64,000 bases of DNA, from contig CAXKVV010000062.1 of NCBI GenBank assembly GCA_964058805.1, positions 434,001 to 498,000 of the forward strand. Reading direction: 5' to 3'. Under the pieces are notes generated by a model that saw only the letters and a program-made list of their open reading frames with translations, was not told the origin of the DNA and made no database searches. This document shows, piece by piece, positions 1-14,300 of this stretch (positions are counted from its first letter, which is position 1; every line of letters begins with the position of its first letter). The position numbers were made by a program, and so were the translations under genes. Origin of the DNA: Schoenoplectus triqueter. Lineage: Eukaryota; Streptophyta; Magnoliopsida; Poales; Cyperaceae.

Positions 1-507
1 AACAAAAAAATATATTATGAATATAATATTATTGATATAGCCATCGATATGAGCTTTATTATACACATTAAATGTGAGTTGTCATGCATCTTAATTACTT
101 TATTATGCAACATATTTTGTATAGCATTTTCTTTTATTCAACATAAGTATCGTTATTATGCATAATAACTTATTTATGTTGAATAGTAGTAGTATTGTAC
201 AAAGTGAGTTTGCATAACAAAGTCAATTAATAACATGCATAACAACTCATTTAAAGCCTGTATCATCGATGATATTCAAAATTGTATCCCTACATCAACT
301 CCCAAACTAATAAATATTCGTACTTCGACGTATGTATGGATTTCCAACGGTGATTAGGATATGAAAGTTGCAATAAAATTAACTTGAAGCCCAATCAACG
401 GAATATATTTATATTTCCAAGAACAATTGGTGATTAGGATATTTTTATGCATCTATATAGAAATGTGCTAACATTTTCAATCAGCTCAATTACATGTAGA
501 AGCAAAC
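1..507. other. Intron sequence at the left edge
   Basis: AT-rich, no coding potential seen on either strand. It contains the start of the intron after exon 20 of the RHD3-like gene. Confidence 0.6.
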
Positions 508-629
508 CTGGATATTGTGTGCCTCTTCTTCGGCATGTTTTCTGAGATAAGTACTGAGATTATAAGTGAAAGACTCCTTCCAAATAGGAAATTCCACTCT
601 ATAGTCTTCGAACGGGTACCATTGTAGAT
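508..629 (-). CDS. RHD3-like gene, exon 20 (module 2, exon e), last exon in window
   Basis: 122 bp, [20 protein letters not shown] ... [13 protein letters not shown], phase 0 at its end. Counterpart of exon 15 but without the 33-bp triplication. Acceptor TTCCAG, donor GTTTGC. The intron then runs off the left edge, so the 3' part of the gene is outside the window. Confidence 0.8.
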
Positions 630-3600
630 CTGGAAAAAAAATCAAGGTAATTAGCGATATTGTAAGAAAGATAAAGTACAAATGCAGACCTCCTCTTGAT
701 TTTGATTGTATGTTAATAATATATATTTTTTTAAAATAGGAAATTATTTATCTTATATATAGATTTATGAATAAAGCTAGCGTGAGCTAGCTTAAGTTCA
801 CAAAGTCTTTTTATGAGTTTAATTCAGAAAATATAACAAATGATCATCTCTAAATTTTAATTTATGTTGTTTAATGAATTCTTTATACAAAAATATTATG
901 GGACAATTATTTTCTATTTTCTGAACTTTTAAGTATTTATTTTAGATTTTTAAAAATGATTCTAAAATACTAATAAAATATTTAATATTTATATATGAAA
1001 GTTGGTCACCTTAAAAAATATATATTTAACATATATACTTCAAAATAAAAAAAAAAATTATCACATAAGATTTTTATATATCGAATTTATTGAGCAACAC
1101 AAATCAAAATTTAAAAATAATTTGACAGATTTTTGAGTTAAGCTCACGAAAAACCATCCGAGCTTAAGCTCATACTAGCTTTACTCATAGATTTATTATT
1201 TTCAGTAATATATGTGTCATTTAATTAGTTGATAATCCACCACCAATGGTCATTGAGTAATTTATACTGTAATTTAACTTAACTTTTATTGTCCTAGATG
1301 GAATATACATCAAAGAACACTTTTACGAAATGAAATTTAAAATTGAACGAATCTAAAGGTACAAAAGTACTCTTTAAACTATTTTTTATTTTGAGTTTAA
1401 TTAATTTATCTGTCAAATCATTTCAAATACTGTACAAATTTGACCGTCATCAATGAAATATGAAATGATACTCAAAAGTTTGAAATTGTTTATATATAGT
1501 TTATATACATTTTTTTCTACTTTTGAAAACTTACCTGCACCAATAGGTGTATTATCTGTGAAGCGTCTCAGGTAGGTTTTTATAACTTCTTCTATTGCAT
1601 TTTTATCCAGCTTAGCATGCTCCTTCAACTCAAGACCGATATTTGATTTTGCCGAGGAAAGTATTATATTTTCCAAGTCTTTCATCCTATCGTCAAGCCC
1701 CTTTTGAAACCACTGAGAGCAAGGATCAGGGAAATTGATAAAAGTTAATTAGTTAATCTACGATAATCATCTAATTAAAAAAATAGGCTACGCTCAAGAT
1801 ACAGAAACAATTGGGACAATACAGACAACTGAAACCACTGCATGATGTACATACAATTAAGATGACTGAGACAAGGATTAGAATAGATTATTAGACACTG
1901 CAAATTTTGACATAAACATGCCAGATCCCCAGAAACAGTCCGGTGAATAAGAGAGTGGCGTTTTTACTTTTCAACACAAGATAGTGTTGGAACTACAAGT
2001 TGACACGTGTAGTTCGTGTCACATTGGTTCCAGAGGACAAAATCAAGAAAGGTATCCAGGATTGATTCTTGATGGATTGGAGATCACTTGTTGCTTGCTA
2101 ATATCGGCGGTATTACCATGTTTAATGTATTGAGTGATTTCATACTACAATTGTGTGTTATGTTCTAAATAGTGGAAAGATGCGCAGATTATAAAAAGAG
2201 AACTCTTGCGTAGAGAGCTAAGAAAAAAAAGGGAAAAACAAAGAAAATACAATTCACACAGAAAAAAGAGGAAAAAAAGAAAATACAATTCTGTGTGTGA
2301 GTTGTAATCGAATTCTTATAATGAAATAAAAAGCATGTGTGTATTGATCCGTGAAGTGCACTATAGGCGATGCCACGTTAAACTCTCTGTGTTTGTTTGA
2401 TCTATTCTCTGTGTTGCTGTAATTTTGTCATGGTATCAGAGCAGGAATTCTAGACCATTTTATCACTTCAATCATGGCCGACAAGTCATCTGAAAAACTT
2501 GAAGTTGGGGAGGCGTCGAAAACTGCCGCTCTCCTAGAAAAATTAACTCAACTCCTGCTACAACACTCATCTCCTAACATGACTCCAACCGAAGGTTCTG
2601 CACCACCCATCTCTGTGAAACTGTATGGTGCCAATTATAGTCTGCGATCTCAAGTGGTAGAGATGCACATCAAAGGACGAGATAAATTGAGACACATCAC
2701 CGGCTTTTCAGACCGACCGTTGCAAATAGATGTCTCATTTCGTAAGTGGAGTATTGATGATTCAGTTGTGAAAGGTTGGCACATTAATTCACTGGAGCCA
2801 TGACTAATTGGCAATTTCATCAGTTTGCCGACTGCAAAAGACGTTTGGGATGCAATAGCTACTACATGCTTTGACGACAGTGATGCATCTCTTGTGTATT
2901 ATGTAAATAAGAGAGTTGCAAAACTCAAGCAAGAGGGATGACTAGTTGAAGGATACTACAGCAAATTGCAAATCTTGTGATAAGAGAGATTTTCAATGGC
3001 CTAATCCGATGGAGTACTCTACTGACATCGAGAAATTCAACTCCTATGTTCAAGAGAGTAGAGTTTATATCTTTCTAGACAAACTGGACGACCATCTCGA
3101 CAATGTGAGAGTGGATGTGCTTTAGATGCAAACTTTTCCCACTGTTGAACAAGCATTTGCCCGAGTTCGAAGGGAAGAAATGCACCAGATGGTGATGATG
3201 AAAGGAGACGAGGTGGGCAACATTTCAGTGGCATTAGTTTCTCATAGATTCAGATCAACAGAGATAAATTTTACTCAAACCAAAATTGGACCCCAAAACC
3301 AACATAAAATGCACTCACTGTGGGGGTTCAGAACATACCAGAGAAAACTACTATAAGTTAGTAGGATATCCCGATTAGTGGAAGAAGCAGGAAAAGAAGA
3401 AACAAGATGGTCAAAAGGGATGTACGACTATCATGATGTCTGCACTAGTAGATCCAAACCAGAGTGACATAGGCTCGACTGTGCATGGTCAGAACAGCGA
3501 TACTGGTACTGTTGTTGTCAGTCCTAACAGTATTGCTGCTGATTCGCATAGTGGAGCTGCGCACTCCATGTCATTTGTGCTTCAGAGACCCGAGATCTTG

Positions 3601-6600
3601 AGCTCTAATCCTGGTATGATAGGTAAATCAGCAGCCCAAGATAAAATTTAATTTTCTGAAGATAGTTATGAATTTCAAATTTCAAAAACATGGGTAATAA
3701 ACTCTGGAGCAATTGACTATATGATATTTTTTGAGAAAGACCTTGTACACATTACTGGATCTAGAAAGAATGAGGTATTAATTGCTAATGGATTTCTTAT
3801 CCAGTAGAAGGAATTGGAGATGTACACATTTCTTCCAATACATCTCTTAAGAATACCCTACTAGTTTCATCACTGTCTACAAGACTGATATCGATGAATT
3901 AGATCACAAAAGACTTAAATTGTGCCATCTTACTATTTCTTGAATACTGTATCTTCTAGGATGTTATGAAGAGAGAGATTATTAGACGTGATACTAAGCA
4001 GGGAGGATTGTATTACTTGGATAACTCAAGAGTGGGACATACATGCATTGCAAGAAGTGAGTCTGACAACTTGAAAAATAAAATTTGATTGTGGCATAGG
4101 CGACTTGGATATCCATCATTTGTGTATATGAGAAAATTATCTCCTATGTTATTTTTGGATTTAAATAATGAATAATTTGTCTATGAGACGTGTATTAAGA
4201 CCAAGAGCCATCGTGCAACCTATCTAGATAGTTTGAATAAAAGTACTGTTCCCTTTCATTTAATTCATACTTATGTTTGGGGTCTATGTCCAGTTGTGTC
4301 TAAATTCGGCTGTAGGTGATTTATCCTTTTCACTGATGATTGTACTTGTATGACATGACTTTATCTCCTTAAATCCAAAGATGGAGTACCAAACGTGTTC
4401 AAAAGTTTTTACAAAATGGTAAAAACATAATTCGAGAAACAATAATGATGATAAGAAGTGATAATGGTTGAGAGTATGTTAACAACAATTTATAAGATAT
4501 CTTTACAGATAAGGGTATAATACACCAAACATCATGTATAGGAATACCCCAACAAAATGGGACTGCATAACAAAAAAATAGACATATTTTCGAAGTTGCT
4601 AGCTCACTTCTATTTGAAAATGATGTACCTTATTTTTTTTGGGACAATGTTGTTTCCACTACCGTATATTTGATCAATCATACTCCTACAAAATCCAATC
4701 AATTCAAAACCTCATTACAACAGTTAGCCGATCATGTCAACATCCCGTCGATCCTAGACATGCCCCCAAAAATATTTGGATGTACAGTGTATGTTTATGT
4801 TCAAAAGACCAATCGGTCCAAAGTAGAATCTTGTGATGAAAAGTGTATATTTTTTGGGTTTCGAAACATAACAAAAAGGATATAAGTGTTATAATCTTTT
4901 CACATGAAACTTTTTATACAACAATGGATGTAACTTTTATTAAAACTAAGCCTTATTTTAATAAACACTAAGTTTCAGTTCAGGGGAAACAACATATGAA
5001 CCCGAACTACTGTTTAGTGAGTTAGTAGGTCATCAACAGGTGAGCTCAGTTACAAATCAAACCCAGTTAGAGCGCACCTAGCTGAAATAGAATCAAATCT
5101 AGCAGAGAATCAAAACAGAGCCGAACCAGAGAGGATTCATACTGAAACCAAAACAAAAACTAAACTTCAGAGTTCAGTTCACTCAGAAACATAACTGAAA
5201 CAGACAAGAGTGTGGAGTCTTCTGGGTCAACATTTGGATTGAAATGGATATGGGTAACACAAAATTAATATTACCTGAACCGCAACTACATGGCCTAGAA
5301 TTATCTGAAGGTACTCCTGAAGTAAATCCATAAAATTCAATTTCTAATATTCAATATAGGTTACCACCAAGGACCAACAGGGGTAAACCACCAAAACTGT
5401 ACTTTGATGAAATTAGAACAAATAATGAGAAAAATTATCCCATTGTAAATTATACAACAAATGACCGACTCTCTGAACCCTTGAAATGTTTTGCTCAAAA
5501 TAGATAGAAGCAATGGAAGTAGAAGTGGATGCACTAAGAAAAAAATAAACTTGGAAAATAGTGGATTTACCCTAGGGAAAGAAAATAGTTGGATGTAAAT
5601 GGGTATATTCTATAAAGTACAATGTTGGGGAAAAAATTGAAAGATATAAAACACGACTCGTGCCAAAGGATATATTCAATATGGAATTATTTTTCAAGAA
5701 ACTTTTTCATCAGTTGCTAAACTAAATACTGTGCGAGTTCTCTTATCTCTTGTAATAAATTTAGATTGGCCTTTATAACAATTTGATGTGGAGAATGTAT
5801 TTTTACATGGTGATCTAAAAGAAGAAATTTACATGGGCCTTCCACATGGATATTAAGGTTCAGACACAAACCAAAAAGTGTGAAAATTAGAAAGATCCTT
5901 CTATGATTTGAAACAACCCCTCGAGCATGGTTTGGTAGGTTTTGCAATGCAATGAAGGGGTAAAAGTATGAACAAAGCAATTGTGACCACACTTAATTTT
6001 TAGACGAAACCAGGACAAAACAATTGTGCTAATTATATATGTAGATGATATGATTATTACAGGGGATGATCATGAGGAGATAAATTGCTAGAGACCAAGC
6101 TATCTAAAGAATTTGAAATGAAAGATTTGGGTGATTAAAAATATTTTTAGGGATTGAAGTAACTCAGAGTAACAAAGGTATTTTTTGATCTCAAAAGAAC
6201 TATATCCTAGATAAACTTGCTGAAGTAGGAATGCTAGAGTGCAAACTAGCTGACACACCAATGATCCAAAATCACAAGTTGGGGATAGATCCCGATCAGA
6301 GTCCAACCAACAGAGAAATATACTAAAGATTAGTAGGGAAATTGATTTATTTATCTCATACTAGACCTGACATTGCTTATGCAATGAGTGTTGTCAGTCA
6401 ATTCATGCATTCTCCGAGTGAAGAACATATGGATGTTGTAATGGGAATTCTCACGTACCTAAAAGGTGCCCTCGGAAAAGGGATATTGTTTAAAAAATAT
6501 GGGCACCTCAAAATAGAAGGATATGCTGATGTAGATTGGGTTGGAAGTGTGAGTGCCCAAAAGTCAACTACAGACTACTTCATGTTTGTGGGTGAAAATC

Positions 6601-9600
6601 TAGTTACTTGGAGAAGTAAGAAGCAAAATATGGTAACTGTATCCATTGTAAAAGCAAAATTTCGAGGAGTTGTCAAAGATATTTGTGAATTATTGTGGTT
6701 ACAAAGACTCTTGACCGAACTTGATTTTGAACCAACCAATGAAATGAAATTATTTTATGATAACAAGGCGGTGATAGACATTTTCCATAACCTGGTACAA
6801 TATAATAGAACAAAACACATTGAAGTAGATAAATACTTCATCAGAGAGAAGATAGACTCAAAGATTATTGAAATTTCTTTTATAGGATCCGATGAACAGT
6901 TAGCGGACATGTTAACCAAAGTCGTTTCAAGTAAGGTGTTTAATGAGTCTATTATGAAACTGGGTATGAATGATATTTACGTGACAACTTGAGGGGGAAT
7001 GTTAGAACTATAAGTTGACACGTGTAGTTCGTGTCACATTAAATCTAGACGACACAATCAAGAAAGGTATCCTAGATTGATTCTTGATGGATTGGAAATC
7101 ATTCTAATTAATTTGTTGCTAGGTAATATCGATGGTAAGTATCATGTTTAATGTATTGAGTGATTTGATACTATAATTGTGTGCTATTTCCTAAATAGTA
7201 GAAAGGTGCGCAGATTATAAAAAGAGGACTCTTGTGTAGAGAGCTAAGAAAAAAGAGAGAAAAAAAATAAAATATAATTATGTGTGTGAGTTGTAATCGA
7301 ATTCTTATAATGAAACAAAAAGTGTGTGTATTGATCTCTAGAGTGCGCTATAGGAGATACAACGTTAAACTCTTTGTGTTAGTTCGATCTATTATCTGTG
7401 ATGCTTTAATATTTTCAGATATGTTGAAATTTGAACTTAATTTATATAATAAAGTTAAATATATTCAGAATATACACTATGACAGAAATGACTTTAGATA
7501 ATGCCCATTTAACAACGATTATATGTTAATTTCATTGTTAAAATGGCTCAATGCATTATTGAAATATTAAAAAACTTCTTTAAAAATGATATTTAATAAA
7601 AAAAAATATTGTTAAAATAGAATCCTAGAACATCAAAAAATAACACACTCATTTAGCAACGGTTCATTAAAGGAACCGTTGTAAAACATACCGTTTAGCA
7701 ACGGTTTGAAGCCCAAAACTATTGATAAAGATAATATTTAACAATGGTTTCTTTAACAAACAATTGCTAAATGGGTGTGCTGCTTTTTGGATCTGACATA
7801 TTCATCTCCACCAATAGCATTTACTCATCCGGATTGCTATATTTTTTTCTCACTATTTGTTCATCCAAATTCAACGATCCAAAAACTAAATTTTAAAAAG
7901 TAAAATCTTACGGATATCATCTCCTTTATCATTTGTTTCATATATAAAAGAGAGATGAGAGACGAAAAAACAGAAGAAATAAAAATAAAAATCTGAACAT
8001 CTCAATTTCAAACGGTCATAACTTTTGATAAAAAAAATCTAATTGAGGTGTTCTACGCGGCCATAGAAAATTTACGATAAGATCTATAGGGTTAATGGCC
8101 TACGTCGTTATTGTCTTATGCCCATATGATAATTTTCAGGGAAAAAAACCTCATCTTGATCCTTAAAAACGCATTTGAAGATTCAAGATCTGTTTTTTCA
8201 GTTTTTTTTGGATTTTTTTGAGAAATTGTATAGATTTTCATATTATTTTATAAATAAGTTGTATTGTTCAGTAAATATTTTTTTCATTGGATGAATAATT
8301 AAATTTCTTTCATATGTTTGTTCTAATAGTTCTTATATATTCATCTATCTTCATTTCATATTGTCATTAACTATTTGTTCTTAGTTAAAGAAACATAAAA
8401 TTTGAAAAAAAAATTAAAATGAGCTTTAGCAATGGTTCTGGCAAAGAACCATTATTAAATGAGTTTTTAACAACAATTATGAGTGCAAAATCGTTATTAA
8501 ATATCCTTTTAACAATGGTTATTTATCAGAATCATTGCTAAAGTCCATTTTAAAAAATAAATTCAGAACACGTATGATTTGATAATAGTTATTTAGAATA
8601 TTTTCTAACACCTTTTTTAATAACGATTCAATAACCGTTGTTAAACTTAGTCAATAAACAAACTTTTTTTTGAGAAAAATTAATAAGCAAAATTGAAAGG
8701 ACGAAAGTGGATTCAAGTGAATAAATTATGATTTTAAAACTCTTGAAATCTACTTTTTAACGATTTTCTAGATCACAGATCAGTGGTCGCTTGTACTTCC
8801 ACGACATTAATTAAATTTGGGACTTTGCATCATATTTTTTGTAGGAAAATAAATAAATAAAAGAAACACATGTCCAAAAAAATTCCAATAAAACTAATAA
8901 AGGTGGAGGGGAGGAAGAGAACTCAACGTTAATTTTTGAGCAAAGGACGTCAAGCACCGCCCTTAACGATGGGAAGCCCACCATCGTGAAGAGGAGAGTG
9001 AGGTGAAGACATTGGTGTGCATGATTTTTGGTAAGTCGTGAGCAAAACCCATTTTTCTCTTTTTGTGTGAATTTCGGCCAAAAATGATGAAACTACTTCC
9101 GGCCATCGAAGCTTTGGTTTGTGACCCTCATTACACTCCTTGCACCACTACAAATTTATTGGTACCTTTGATTTTGAGTTTCGGCATCGAAAATGGTTGT
9201 ACGGCCAGCACTGATGGCGGTTTTGATTAAACCCGTGAAAACCACGGTTTGCTACCCCAATTGAACAAATTGAATCCCTATTATACCTCTCCTGGTCAAG
9301 TAGATCCCAATGGCATGGTTAATTTGTGCATGCATGGCTGAAATTGGGGTTGGGAAGGAATTTGGTGCGGTTTAGGGCTTTTCTCGTGAATTTAAAGTTT
9401 TTCAGGGTAATTTTGTAAAGTTTCTACCACCAGAAATATTAGTTAAGGGTTCCTACTTCAAGGGATAAAATTAGAAAAGTCCAGGGGCTCCCAAGTAATG
9501 ATACAATTTTAAAACCGGGGCGGGTTCGAACTGGGTTTGGATCTGGTGTAGGGAACCCAACCCAGTTGGTTTAATTAATTTCAGTTTGCATGGTAGATAT

Positions 9601-11356
9601 AATCAGTGTGTGTTTTCTTCTCCATAGTTTTCATGAATTTTATTTTGTTTTGTGGGGAGTTAGAAAGAGAACTCACGGATAGGAGCGTGTTCTCCAGCTG
9701 GGCCTTCTCTGCATTCCTTACATCAATATCACATGATGCGGTTTCCTCATCGTACCTTTGTTGTATATATGACAGAATTTTAATAACAATTTTTATAAGT
9801 GCCGTTGGAGTAAACATTTGAATCATGGTATATATATGACATATAAGCATATAAATTCCATTTTAATAATAAAGAGTTTATGCTAAAATGCAAAAATTCT
9901 TATACATGCCCAGATTATTTAAAGGGGATAAATTGCTATGGAATAACAACATAGAACAAGTAGCTACTGTCAATCCATCGGAAGTATTTTCATACATATA
10001 TCTTCGAAGTTATTAAAAATTAACTTAATATATCGTGAAACAAGTAACAAATATACAATCACATTTTGAACGTCTTTTCTGATATTAAATATTTAGTATA
10101 CTTAATTGTTTAATTATTTTATTAGATATAATTAATTCTTTCTGTTTACTATCAACAGTGTTTGTGCATTGTATAAGATTTTCTTTTTTTTTTCGTTGAC
10201 ATTTAGGGGTGCTAATTAACAACTTTGGGGAAATTGAAGTATTAGGTTAGTGCGAAATATTACATTTGAATTAGTTCAATTAATTTAAGCAAAATATTTG
10301 AAAGATACCGCTGTTGATATATCTTTAGTACCGATTTTATTATTCAAGTTAAATGAGTTATTGTTCATATTAATAACTTTATGATATAACCTGTTCATAT
10401 CTTCAGCCCACATTTCATTAAACTCTGCAGGGAACTTCTTTGCAGGAATGGATAAATCATTCACCCTATGCGCCTGCGATATTAATGCATATATATAGCG
10501 ATTAGAAAATATTCTAACAGTTAGTAATGGTGTTTAGTATTCTATTTTAGAAGAAGAAACATTAAGTCATTTTTAATGAAATTTAAAGCATCAAATATTT
10601 TTTGAATCAAATAGTAAAATATGTTATATTTATTTTCAATAAAAGGGGTGTCAAAATTTTGACCCGATCCAACCGGAACTTGACTCGACTCAAAATGATT
10701 TGAAAATAAATGGGTTATATTAATGATAACCTGACTCGATCCATTAATACCTCTAATTAATATTATATAATAATAAAACATAATCATATTATAAGATACA
10801 ATTAAATTTGTGTAATTTTATTATTTTAATATATTATTAATACTACTAAGTGAATAATTTTAAATTTAATAAAGTGTTTGAAAATTTTAGAGGCATCTAT
10901 ATATGTTTATACAATTATTATTAGTTGTAACAATACAAGTATCATTAACAATATTATAAAAAAATACAATTAGTATAATAATAAAAGTGCCATAATAATT
11001 AATATTAATATTTATAATAATATTATATTATTAATGTCATGTCAATTATATTATTATTTAAAATTATTATGCTTATTGTAGGAAGAATACAATCATAATG
11101 TAAAGTAACTGAATAATGGACAAATTAAGAGAAAATATGAATAAAATACTTGTAAAGTAATAAAATGAAAGAAACTGAGCTCTCTTGCGGAATATATTTT
11201 CTTCCTTAATTCTGCTTCCATTTATTACCAACCATCCCCAAGAAAATAGAATTAACAGCATCATGAAGTGATAGTTCTGACATACCTTTTCTTGCTCAAA
11301 TGAATCTAGAATCTCTTTCTTAATCTTTTTGCACTTGAATGTAGACCTCTCAACCT

Positions 11357-11391
<35 letters not shown>

Positions 11392-14300
11392 TGGTGAAAT
11401 TAGAGATCGCACACTACTGTTAAATGTGATAAAAGAAGATCAAACTTTTTAAACTAGTTAATATATAGCTAGTTAACCCGCGCCCTCAAAATACGTACCA
11501 GTAATTTGGGTACCATTATTGATATCAATTTTATTAACTAGGGTAATGACTCCGCATCTTCCCAAACTTTTAAATTTTAATAAGTTACTCTCAGAACTTC
11601 TAATTGTAACAAACATCCCCTCAAACTATTTAGCCAACATTAAGAACTTCCCCCAACATCTAATTAACAATATAATTCTTAATTTTTAGATATTAAATTA
11701 TCAAAACGCCTTTGTATGCCTATACATAATAATTGAAATATTTATGTTTCATGAACTTACAATTTATAATAAAAAAGTAACTATTTAGAAAATTATAAAG
11801 AGCTAATTAAATATTCACGATACATAATATATTTAATGTTCTGTTAAAAAAAATATGCAGTTGAATAAATAGTTAAGATTGATAATAAAATTTTATTTTT
11901 TTTATTTTAATAATATATTTTAATTTTCAAAATAAATTTTAAAATTAATAAACTACATTATAACCTAATAATATTTCAAATTTTCATATTTACATAAATA
12001 AGATTATATTGATTTTAGTTATTTATATAACTATTTTTCATAGTAAGGATAAAAATAAATCATATTAAACCAGACAAAAAATAACACAGAAAATTTATTA
12101 TATATTATTAGTATTTAATTAGTTCCTTCTAATTTTCTAAATAGTTACTTTTTATTGTGAATGATTTTATTATTCCGCTTAAAGCACCACTAACCGGAAA
12201 AAATAACTAATTTAAGTTGAAGGACAAAATCAGTGTCGAAAATAAGTTGTATGATAACAGTCATAACGTTAATTGAAAACTCAATTACTTTTCTTTCTCG
12301 AGGAAAAAATTAGGGCATATACTTTTTTCCGAAATTTAATCGATGATAGATTTTGAAATCCAGAAAGGACTCTTTAAATAGAGAGCATCCTTAAAGACTC
12401 CTTTAATTGAGAGCGCCCTTAAAGACTCTTAATTGGGAGCGTCCACGGCAACTCTCATGGGGTGTCAATGGGTCGCGTCGGGGCCGGGCTTCACGTCGGG
12501 TTAGGTTCAGGTCGGGTTATATTATTTTATTATTTTTTTTATCCGATCCGAACCCGACTCGATTAATTCGGGTTTAAATTTTTGATCCATACCTGATCCG
12601 ACCTGTGTAAAATAATTAAATATTTATTAATTATTTTTATATAATTTTAAGTAATAAAATATTAATTAATTTATAATTAATCTCAATTTGTGTATAATTA
12701 CTGTATATTTAAGTTTTAATTAGTACTAAATCATAAAATTACTTCAAAAAATATAATTAATCGGATTGGGTCAGGTTGACCAGAACCCGACCTAGTTCGG
12801 ATCAAAAAAATTATATTCATATCCGACCCATTTATTTTCGAGTCATATTAGATCAGATCGGATTAACCCGTCAGGTCGGATCAATAATTGACACCCCTAC
12901 AACCCCTGATCAATGATAGCCTCTTACTTCAAAACTCGTCAATCTTTTCCTTCTTATTCTTTTTTTCCAAAATATCATACCTTCAAGGCTTCAACAATAA
13001 AATCTGATTTTCTTATGAACGCTGCCAATTAAGATATTTCCTTAAGGACTCTCCCAATTAACACTGCAACATATCTGAGTTTTACTAACATCAATTTAAG
13101 AACGATTTTTAGTGAAAATTATTAGTAACATTAGGCGGTGACATTTTGGAGAATAAGTTTACTATTCTATAACGGTTTGGAATAAGAAAACGTTATAAAA
13201 ACAAATCAGAAAGTGTAAATTTTTTCGGACAACTTTTGCTAACGGTTTCTTCAAAATAACCATTAGCAAAACCCAGCGCCAAACCTTTCCTAACGATTTT
13301 TTATTAATGACCGTTAGCAAAACTCAGCGCAAAATATTTACTAACGAATTTTTATTAAAAACCGTTAGGAAATATTTGACGTAGGGTTTTGCTAACGATT
13401 TTTATTAAAAACCGTTAGTAAAGTCTGCTTTTGAAATGTTTTTCCCGGTTGTATTGCTTTTGAAATGTTTTTCTCTGTGCTACTGCTTTTGAAATGACCT
13501 GCCCACGTGACTAGCTAGTAAATGGTGCCGGAGTAAATCCGATGCTCATTGGACTAAAAAATGAGTTCGATGGTCATATCTACCATTGAATAGAGTCAAA
13601 ATATACACTTATATTTTAACCAGTTGCATTAATAATCGTATCAATCATAAGATATGAAGATCTAACGGTTAAAACCACTCATCGAACCAAAATCAGTCCG
13701 ACGGGCTTTAAACCTACTCCCACCCACTAGTAAATACCCACATCTATTTCTCATTGCCCTTCAGTTAAGAGAAGCGCCCAAATTTATGAAGAAGATATTG
13801 TCTTCTGATGGCACATGCTATAAAAGCTCAAATTCAAACATCTAAGAAAACAAGAGAAATGACATATGCTACATGTTTTCTGCCATTACCACCATATGCG
13901 ACTCATGAACAATCTTCTCTGGATAGGTAATTGTCAGATAATTTCTTTCAAAATTAGAATTTTTCTTTTCTTTGTCACTGGTCAAAAGAGTAACTCCTCT
14001 CTTCTACTTATCGTGCTTTGTATCAGTTGATGTGAATCTGCCAGGGCACTCAGGCTACTTCGAGGAGGACTTTTCAAAAACGAAAGGACTATGTTTGGAT
14101 ATGAAGGGAATATGATACATGATTTGATAAATATTTTTTTATTTTGAATTATTTTGTATATATCATCATTCGAACAACGTTGTTAATTATATTTTTTCTT
14201 CAATTTTTTTCTGAAGCTAATTGTTTGATTTTCTTTTTGTTGGAAATCAACAGTTTTGGGATGTATCAAATTAACTACCAATTTAAAAATTTGAAAAGGA

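Larger units (their letters stand above)
1985..7417 (+). mobile_element. Ty1/copia LTR retrotransposon, complete but decayed
   Basis: LTRs 1985-2430 and 7000-7417 (TG...CA), PBS TGGTATCAGAGC at 2431-2442 (initiator tRNA-Met), polypurine tract GAGGGGGAA at 6991-6999, target duplication GATAG (1980-1984) and GATAT (7418-7422). Coding order is gag, zinc-finger/protease remnant, integrase, reverse transcriptase, RNase H, which is copia order. Many stops and frameshifts: the gag frame stops at 2803, and the integrase core is broken by several stops. The LTRs differ by substitutions and an indel near 2240-2290, so the insertion is old. It lies in the intron between exons 18 and 19 of the RHD3-like gene, antisense to it. 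Confidence 0.9.

Noticed and set aside
9606..9821. + strand frame over module 2 exon c
   Set aside because: Antisense to exon 18, whose protein matches its paralogous exon and has correct splice borders.
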